Origin: an uncultured Lachnospiraceae bacterium
Lineage (GTDB): Bacteria > Bacillota > Clostridia > Lachnospirales > Lachnospiraceae
Length of the DNA: 5,407 nucleotides
NCBI GenBank assembly: GCA_902803635.1
Contig: CADCQU010000310.1
Coordinates: forward strand, 1 to 5,407
Reading direction: 5' to 3'
Part shown: positions 1-3,888 of the stretch, one piece after another
Layout: every line of letters begins with the position of its first letter
Position numbering within the stretch: the first letter of the stretch is position 1
Made by a program: the position numbers and the translations under genes
The notes under the pieces: model-generated
What the model was told of the DNA's origin: nothing
The model's database searches: none
Seen by the model: the letters and a program-made list of their open reading frames with translations, nothing else

Positions 1-39
1 AGGTAAGGAAGAGTGATTTTGCGACATTGAGAACGCAAA

Positions 40-59
40 AATGGCCCTGAGGGGCCATT
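40..59. terminator. Hairpin at left edge, possible terminator
   Basis: An 8-bp perfect stem (AATGGCCC pairing with GGGCCATT) closes a 4-base TGAG loop. On the plus strand it is followed by GAGGGTTAATC, which is not a T-run. On the minus strand it is followed by five T residues (complement of 37-41). It could end a plus-strand gene lying left of the window, or act in both directions. No minus-strand gene is visible that it would serve, so its direction is unresolved. Confidence 0.45.
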
Positions 60-94
60 GAGGGTTAATCAATTTAGGAAGTTAAGAAAGATCG

Positions 95-123
95 TTGAAC
101 TAAACAGACCTTTTGTATATACG
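95..123 (+). promoter_or_regulatory. Weak sigma-70-type promoter candidate
   Basis: TTGAAC (95-100) is followed after 17 bases by TATACG (118-123). Each hexamer matches the consensus at four of six positions. It points toward the gene at 298 and would give a leader of about 170 bases. The surrounding AT-rich sequence makes chance matches easy, so this is tentative. Confidence 0.25.
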
Positions 124-282
124 GTTATTCATAATGAAACAAACCTTCCGGTCTTCACAGGCATCGTGAATAAGCTGTGATTGAAAGCTCTCCGATTAAA
201 TTACCAGTAGTTAGGTATTTATGGATTACTATCATGGGAAAACCAACCCCATACGAAGCAAAATAATAGGATTTCAAAGCTT

Positions 283-290
283 AAAGGAGG
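283..290 (+). promoter_or_regulatory. Ribosome binding site for zinc-ribbon gene
   Basis: AAAGGAGG lies 7 bases before the ATG at 298. This near-perfect site fixes the start at 298 rather than at the in-frame ATG at 373. Confidence 0.85.
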
Positions 291-297
291 GTGCGTT

Positions 298-795
298 ATG
301 GGTATAGGATATGCTTTGGAGTGTAAAACCCCGTTTTGTAGATACAGTAGGCTGTTGGTTACAGGTGTCGGAATGAGATTTTCTTTTGTTTATCAGGAAG
401 TGATGGAAAAAGCCAGGAAGGGAGAAGTTTCTGAAGAACACACTCAGTTTCTTCAAGATCATCCTGACGGGGTTATCAATGCTAAGAAGAACATCTATCA
501 GTGCAGAGATTGCGGATACTATTTTTCAGATTATAACCTCGATATGTATATCCCCAAAGGAGACAATGCTGATGCTCCTGAAAAAGGAAGACGGAGTGTG
601 GCATTTCCTTCAGAGGGTATGAGTTATGTAAGTCCATTTGAGCTTAAGAAACGGTATAAACTTTATCAAACTTATCCGCATCACTGTCCGAAATGCAAGG
701 GAGAAGTAGACGTTACAGAAGAAGTGAAGGATGTTTCTGAGAAATGTCCAAAATGCGGAAAAGAGTTGAAGGTGTCGTTCATTCTCTGGGATTGA
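298..795 (+). CDS. Zinc-ribbon protein of unknown function
   Basis: A 165-residue soluble protein with no signal peptide or membrane segment. It carries four cysteine pairs: C9/C14 (C-x4-C), C69/C72 (CRDC), C130/C133 (CPKC) and C150/C153 (CPKC). This suggests two zinc ribbons, one from the first two pairs and one from the last two. The N-terminal MGIGYALEC pattern and the VYQEVMEKA and HPDGVINAK stretches resemble small zinc-ribbon proteins I recall from Clostridia, none with a known job. Zinc binding is inferred from the cysteines. The start is fixed by AAAGGAGG 7 bases upstream. Base composition is clearly AT-rich (for example about 37% GC in 481-540) compared with roughly 60-70% in the downstream genes, so it may have been acquired or belong to a different compositional class. 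No partner gene adjoins it, and no T-tailed terminator follows directly. Confidence 0.85.
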   Translation: MGIGYALECKTPFCRYSRLLVTGVGMRFSFVYQEVMEKARKGEVSEEHTQFLQDHPDGVINAKKNIYQCRDCGYYFSDYNLDMYIPKGDNADAPEKGRRSVAFPSEGMSYVSPFELKKRYKLYQTYPHHCPKCKGEVDVTEEVKDVSEKCPKCGKELKVSFILWD

Positions 796-823
796 CATAA
801 ATTCTTTTACTACGGGAGAACAT

Positions 824-910
824 GTGAGCATCGAGGGAAAGGTACACTTTATCTATGATAAAGCGGCGGTTGTGTATTTTAAACCGGAGGCGGCGGATGT
901 TCCTGGCTGA
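824..910 (+). CDS. Possible 28-residue small ORF or gene remnant
   Basis: A GTG start at 824 lies 5 bases after GGGAG (814-818) and opens a frame of 28 codons ending in TGA. The product begins VSIEGKVHFIYDKAAVV, with alternating hydrophobic residues resembling a beta-strand fragment. I do not recognise it. It could be a genuine small protein, the stump of a degraded gene, or chance. Its GC content rises along its length towards that of the downstream genes. A repeat follows 40 bases later, which fits a decayed or rearranged junction. Confidence 0.25.
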   Translation: MSIEGKVHFIYDKAAVVYFKPEAADVPG

Positions 911-948
911 ATCTGGAAGAAAATGGATGCCTTTACGCCCCTATCCGT

Positions 949-997
949 CACGGCTACGCCGTGCCACATCCCCCCTGAGGGGGAAGCAAGGGGAGTG
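949..997. repeat. G/C-rich hairpin repeat, copy 1
   Basis: Two adjacent hairpins. CACGGC (949-954) pairs with GCCGTG (958-963). TCCCCC (969-974) pairs with GGGGGA (979-984). The second hairpin and the following AGCAAGGGGAGTG match a second copy at 5334-5362 at 25 of 29 aligned positions. Both copies are intergenic, as expected of a dispersed palindromic element. Confidence 0.6.
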
Positions 998-1012
998 AGC
1001 CGGGACATATTG

Positions 1013-1060
1013 CAAATGCAGGATTCCCACAGCGGGAGGCCTGCATTTGTTTGTTGTTTA
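1013..1060 (+). terminator. Terminator-like inverted repeat upstream of hydE
   Basis: CAAATGCAGG (1013-1022) pairs perfectly with CCTGCATTTG (1040-1049). A small inner stem, TCCC (1025-1028) with GGGA (1034-1037), lies within the loop. A T-rich but G-interrupted tail follows (1046-1059). It sits just before the hydE promoter and would insulate hydE from upstream transcription. Each arm carries the CAAATGC motif that recurs through the window. Confidence 0.55.
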
Positions 1061-1094
1061 AAAAATGGTTTTTGTTTCGGATTCGTTTCTTTCA

Positions 1095-1103
1095 TGTTAT
1101 AAT
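1095..1103 (+). promoter_or_regulatory. Extended -10 promoter of hydE
   Basis: TGTTATAAT is a perfect extended -10 element (TGn followed by TATAAT). No good -35 is present; TTCGGA (1076-1081) with a 16-base spacer is the nearest candidate. Extended -10 promoters often tolerate a weak -35. The predicted transcript start is near 1110, about 38 bases before the preferred hydE start. Confidence 0.65.
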
Positions 1104-1132
1104 GTGAAAACAGATATTGGGGGAGATAGAAG

Positions 1133-1138
1133 AGGAGG
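1133..1138 (+). promoter_or_regulatory. Ribosome binding site deciding the hydE start
   Basis: AGGAGG lies only 3 bases before the ATG at 1142 but 9 bases before the ATG at 1148. The longer spacing is the usual one for a full AGGAGG, so translation more likely begins at 1148. Confidence 0.65.
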
Positions 1139-1147
1139 AAGATGGGG

Positions 1148-2203
1148 ATGGATGGCCTGTACTTGGTGGAGAAGCTGGAGCGGGAGAGGGATTTGACAAA
1201 TGCAGAATTCACGGAGGTGCTGACATGTCGGGAAGAGGTATTTGACAAATACCTTTCGGAGCGGGCGCGGGCCGTGCGGGAGCGGGTTTACGGGAAGGAC
1301 GTGTACCTGCGTGGGCTTGTGGAGTTTACAAATATCTGCAAGAATAATTGTAAATACTGTGGGATTCGATGCGGGAATACGAAGGTCGAGCGGTACCGGC
1401 TTTCGGAGGAGGAGATTCTTGCCTGCTGCGACCAGGGGGATGCGCTCGGGTTTCGGACCTTCGTCCTGCAGGGCGGCGAGGACCCGTATTTTACGGACGA
1501 GCGGCTGGTTCCTCTTGTCCGGCAAATGAAGGAGCAGCATCCGGACTGCGCGATTACGCTCTCGATTGGGGAGCGGGAGCGGGAGAGCTACCAGAGGCTT
1601 TTTGACGCGGGTGCGGACCGCTACCTCCTTCGGCATGAGACGGCAAATAAGGCGCATTATGAATCCCTGCACCCGAGGGCGATGTCCTATGAACACCGGA
1701 TGCAGTGCCTTAGGGATTTGAAGGAGATTGGCTTCCAGGTGGGCTGCGGGATGATGGTCGGATCACCGGGGCAGACGACGGAGCATTTGGTGGAGGACCT
1801 GCGTTTTCTGCAGGCGTTCCAGCCGGAGATGGTTGGCATCGGGCCGTTCATTCCGCACCATGAGACGGAGTACGCGAAGGAACCGGCGGGATCGGTGGAG
1901 CTGACCTTGCGGCTGCTCTCCGTCATCCGGCTTTTGCTTCCAGAGGTGCTCCTTCCGGCGACGACCGCGCTTGGAACGATGGACCCGCTGGGGCGCGAGA
2001 AGGGGCTCCTTGCCGGGGCGAACGTGATCATGCCGAATCTCTCGCCGACGGGGGTGCGCGGGAAGTACCTCCTCTATGACAACAAAATCTGTACCGGGGA
2101 CGAGGCGGCGGAGTGCGTCCGCTGCATGTCGCTCCGCGTAGCCAAAACGGGATATAAAGTCGTACAGGCTCGCGGGGACCATGTGCGGGTGACGGAACGA
2201 TGA
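1148..2203 (+). CDS. hydE: [FeFe]-hydrogenase H-cluster radical SAM maturase HydE
   Basis: HydE is a cytoplasmic radical SAM enzyme that works with HydG and HydF to build the [2Fe] subcluster of [FeFe]-hydrogenase. From the 1148 start the protein has 351 residues, a normal HydE length. The radical SAM motif C-x3-C-x2-C is at C64, C68 and C71 (CKNNCKYC). LQGGEDPYF and VGCGMMVGSPGQT match conserved barrel segments of the family. Near the C-terminus, C315-x7-C323-x2-C326 matches the spacing of the optional second iron-sulfur cluster known from Thermotoga HydE, so this copy probably keeps that cluster. The related biotin synthase and PylB are alternatives, but the overall pattern is HydE. An ATG at 1142 would add two residues. 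The gene has its own promoter. hydF, hydG and the hydrogenase are not in the window. Confidence 0.95.
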   Translation: MDGLYLVEKLERERDLTNAEFTEVLTCREEVFDKYLSERARAVRERVYGKDVYLRGLVEFTNICKNNCKYCGIRCGNTKVERYRLSEEEILACCDQGDALGFRTFVLQGGEDPYFTDERLVPLVRQMKEQHPDCAITLSIGERERESYQRLFDAGADRYLLRHETANKAHYESLHPRAMSYEHRMQCLRDLKEIGFQVGCGMMVGSPGQTTEHLVEDLRFLQAFQPEMVGIGPFIPHHETEYAKEPAGSVELTLRLLSVIRLLLPEVLLPATTALGTMDPLGREKGLLAGANVIMPNLSPTGVRGKYLLYDNKICTGDEAAECVRCMSLRVAKTGYKVVQARGDHVRVTER

Positions 2204-2295
2204 ACGTTCCTGAAAGGATGAAAAGCCCGAAAAAGGCAAAGACATCCTTCCGAGAAGGAAAACAAGACTATTCGCTGAATGAAAAGCGAAATTGA
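2200..2295 (+). CDS. Possible 31-residue ORF overlapping hydE stop
   Basis: An ATG at 2200 overlaps the hydE TGA as ATGA, the classic arrangement for translational coupling. GGTGA (2188-2192) lies 7 bases upstream as a weak ribosome site. The product is very basic and hydrophilic, beginning MNVPERMKSPKKAKTSFREG, and ends 5 bases before the terminator stem. I do not recognise it. Its A-rich codons differ from hydE. It may be a real small protein, the stub of a lost downstream gene, or chance. Confidence 0.25.
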   Translation: MNVPERMKSPKKAKTSFREGKQDYSLNEKRN

Positions 2296-2300
2296 AATTA

Positions 2301-2337
2301 CCCCTGCCAACGGCCGACCGCTGGCAGGGGTTTTTTT
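2301..2337 (+). terminator. Strong rho-independent terminator after hydE
   Basis: CCCCTGCCA (2301-2309) pairs with TGGCAGGGG (2322-2330). After one A-C mismatch the stem continues with CGG/CCG around a CCGA loop. Seven T residues (2331-2337) follow on the plus strand. It lies between convergent hydE and the PRPP synthetase gene. On the minus strand the tail is only TAATTTC, so it may act weakly in that direction too. Confidence 0.92.
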
Positions 2338-2371
2338 GAAGTTTCCAAAATCATGCTGGAGGCAAGGCTCC

Positions 2372-3565
2372 TCAGTCCTGCTCGTCCGCGATCTTGCCGC
2401 GGCGGCTCTTCTCAAGCATTTTTGTGATCTTCGGGGTGGTGCTCTTGACCTTCTCGACGGAGAGGGCGTGGTTCATCGTGTCGATGATGTTGCTCAGGTA
2501 CTTGTTCATATTTGCCGTGACATAGTACGGACGCTCCATGAGCTCGGCGGGACGGTAGGTGAGGTTCGTGGTGATGAGCCGCGTGAACAGCCCCTGCTCG
2601 TAGAATTCGTCGAACTTCTTGAGGCCGTCGGTGAAGAGGCCGAAGGTCGTGCAAATGAAAACGCGCTTCGCCCCGCGGGCTTTCATTTGCTTGCAGACGT
2701 CGAGCATCGAGCCACCCGAGGAGATCATGTCGTCGATGACCACGCAGTCCTTGCCCTCCACGGAATCGCCGAGGAACTCGTGGGCGACGATCGGGTTCTT
2801 TCCGTCCACGACGCGCGTGTAGTCGCGGCGCTTGTAGAAGCAGCCCATGTTGACGCCGAGGATGTTCGAGAAGTAGACCGCGCGGTCGGTCGCGCCCTCG
2901 TCCGGGCTGATGACCATGAAATGCTCCTTGTCGAACTTGAGGTCCGGCTCGGCCTTGAGCAGGGCGCGCAGGAACTGGTAGGTGGGCATGAAATTGTCAA
3001 AGCTGATGAGCGGGATGGCGTCCATGACACGCGGGTCGTGCGCGTCGAAGGTGATGATGTTGGAGACGCCGTAGTCGGCAAGCTCCTTCAGGGCCATCGC
3101 GCAGTCGAGCGACTCGCGGCCTGTGCGGCGGTGCTGGCGGCTCTCATAGAGGAAGGGCAGGATCACGGAAATGCGGTGGGCCTTGCCGCTGGCGGCGGAG
3201 ATGAGGCGCTTGAGGTCCTGGAAATGGTTGTCCGGGGACATGTGGTTTTCCTTGCCGCAGACCTTGTAGGTGACGGAGTAGTTCGTGACGTCGCCGATGA
3301 TGAAGAGGTCCGTACCGCGGACGGATTCAAGGATCTTGGCCTTGCCCTCTCCGGTGCCGAAGCGCGAGCAGTGGGTTTCCACGAGATAGGACTTCTCAAG
3401 GAAGCCGAAAATGCTGCCGAGCTCCGGGTTGTGCTCCACGGCGGCCTTGCGGGTCTTGACAAGGGCGGCATCGATGGCGGCCGCCATGTCCTCCGCGCCC
3501 ACGAGGCTGGCAATCTTGAGCGGAGCGACAGGCATCGGGTATTTGTGCATTTCTGTGGTAGACAT
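2372..3565 (-). CDS. Ribose-phosphate pyrophosphokinase, long divergent type
   Basis: PRPP synthetase transfers pyrophosphate from ATP to ribose 5-phosphate, giving PRPP for purine, pyrimidine, histidine, tryptophan and NAD synthesis in the cytoplasm. The protein has 397 residues against about 315 for the classical Prs. Visible motifs are YESRQHRRTGRESLD (140-154) near the ATP-binding region, FDAHDPRV (173-180) in place of the classical DLHA-type segment, SPDEGA (220-225), and the PRPP-binding loop VVIDDMISSGGSM (275-287). This pattern matches the longer clostridial PRPP synthetase subgroup I recall. The start is set by GGAGG (complement of 3571-3575), 5 bases upstream. A -10 box, TATAAT, lies about 140 bases upstream of the start. 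The gene faces hydE convergently and the DUF512 gene divergently. A simple phosphoribosyltransferase is less likely because both PRPP synthetase-like halves are present. Whether it is the cell's only PRPP synthetase cannot be told here. Confidence 0.9.
   Translation of the reverse strand: MSTTEMHKYPMPVAPLKIASLVGAEDMAAAIDAALVKTRKAAVEHNPELGSIFGFLEKSYLVETHCSRFGTGEGKAKILESVRGTDLFIIGDVTNYSVTYKVCGKENHMSPDNHFQDLKRLISAASGKAHRISVILPFLYESRQHRRTGRESLDCAMALKELADYGVSNIITFDAHDPRVMDAIPLISFDNFMPTYQFLRALLKAEPDLKFDKEHFMVISPDEGATDRAVYFSNILGVNMGCFYKRRDYTRVVDGKNPIVAHEFLGDSVEGKDCVVIDDMISSGGSMLDVCKQMKARGAKRVFICTTFGLFTDGLKKFDEFYEQGLFTRLITTNLTYRPAELMERPYYVTANMNKYLSNIIDTMNHALSVEKVKSTTPKITKMLEKSRRGKIADEQD
2651..2690. 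repeat. 10-bp inverted repeat inside PRPP synthetase gene
   Basis: GCAAATGAAA (2651-2660) and TTTCATTTGC (2681-2690) are perfect inverse complements separated by 20 bases. They encode parts of KQMKA and VFICT in the PRPP synthetase. Both arms contain the CAAATG motif that recurs elsewhere in the window. Confidence 0.6.
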
Positions 3566-3703
3566 ATTTTCCTCCGTTTTGAAACGCGAATGTGGAAGGG
3601 ACGCGGGATGCGCGAACCCCTGGGAAGCTTATGGGGCAGGCATTTGCCGCGACTCGAAAATCGAGATCGTTCATTGCCTGCGGAAGCGGTAGTTCTACAT
3701 CCT

Positions 3704-3732
3704 ATTATATATCATAATTTCCAAAAAGGGAA
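3704..3732 (-). promoter_or_regulatory. Promoter of PRPP synthetase gene
   Basis: On the minus strand a perfect TATAAT (3709 down to 3704) lies 17 bases from TTCCCT (3732 to 3727), a weak -35 matching three of six positions. The predicted start near 3697 gives a leader of about 130 bases. An inverted repeat, ATTTCC/GGAAAT (3717-3734), covers the -35 and spacer. Confidence 0.5.
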
Positions 3733-3790
3733 ATCATTTTCAAAGAACCTTTTCGGGTGTAAATGGCGCAGGAAGATTTGCTCTGCGGGT

Positions 3791-3819
3791 TTGACTTACA
3801 GGGGAATTGTTGGTATATT
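3791..3819 (+). promoter_or_regulatory. Consensus promoter of DUF512 gene
   Basis: TTGACT (3791-3796), exactly 17 bases, then TATATT (3814-3819), with TGG forming an extended -10. This is the best sigma-70-type promoter in the window. Transcription would start near 3826, giving a leader of about 63 bases. Confidence 0.8.
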
Positions 3820-3836
3820 TATGGAAGGGAAAAAGA

Positions 3837-3856
3837 GCCTCCTTTCGAAGCGAGGC
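3837..3856 (+). other. Hairpin in the DUF512 mRNA leader
   Basis: GCCTC (3837-3841) pairs with GAGGC (3852-3856). The stem continues as CTT/AAG around a TCG loop, with C3851 bulged. It is followed by GTTT and later by a run of six T after GG (3868-3873). It begins about 11 bases after the predicted transcript start. It may be an mRNA-stabilising 5' hairpin or a weak attenuator. Confidence 0.45.
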
Positions 3857-3888
3857 GTTTGTGAAGGTTTTTTGAGAGGACGGATGCG

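Larger units (their letters stand above)
60..297. other. AT-rich intergenic leader without a gene
   Basis: No convincing coding region is seen on either strand. The stretch has frequent stops, low GC and a few weak inverted repeats, for example TCACAG (155-160) with CTGTGA (175-180). It contains one weak promoter candidate (95-123) and ends in a strong ribosome binding site for the gene at 298. No riboswitch or RNA gene was recognised. Confidence 0.5.
796..1147. other. Intergenic region before hydE
   Basis: This gap holds, in order, a possible 28-codon ORF (824-910), a hairpin-forming G/C-rich repeat (949-997), a terminator-like inverted repeat with a T-rich tail (1013-1060), and an extended -10 promoter for hydE (1095-1103). 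No full-length gene is supported. Composition shifts from AT-rich to GC-rich near 840-870. Confidence 0.6.
3566..3888. other. Divergent promoter region
   Basis: No gene is supported here. The left part (3576-3697) would be the roughly 130-base leader of the PRPP synthetase mRNA and contains a small hairpin, CTCGA (3653-3657) with TCGAG (3661-3665). The middle (3700-3780) is AT-rich and holds the minus-strand -10 box. The right part holds the plus-strand promoter (3791-3819) and a leader hairpin (3837-3856). I did not recognise a riboswitch. Confidence 0.6.

Noticed and set aside
1..297. tRNA or small RNA gene in the left leader
   Set aside because: No cloverleaf, T-loop signature or other RNA family pattern was found.
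943..984. Possible CRISPR or tandem repeat
   Set aside because: The two adjacent hairpins differ in sequence and there is no regular spacer; the dispersed copy at 5334 fits a scattered element better.
2211..2290. Several small hairpins between hydE and its terminator (AAGGATG/CATCCTT, CCTTC/GAAGG, TTCGCT/AGCGAA)
   Set aside because: The stems are 5-7 bp and mutually overlapping in part, with no T-run; they are not distinguishable from chance and were not called as features.
1687..2415. Minus-strand open frames across hydE and its 3' side
   Set aside because: No ribosome sites or recognisable domains; they are mirror frames of hydE, and one crosses the terminator.
3601..3700. Possible riboswitch in the PRPP synthetase leader
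   Set aside because: Several short stems occur, but I could not match them to a known purine, PRPP or ykkC-type fold.
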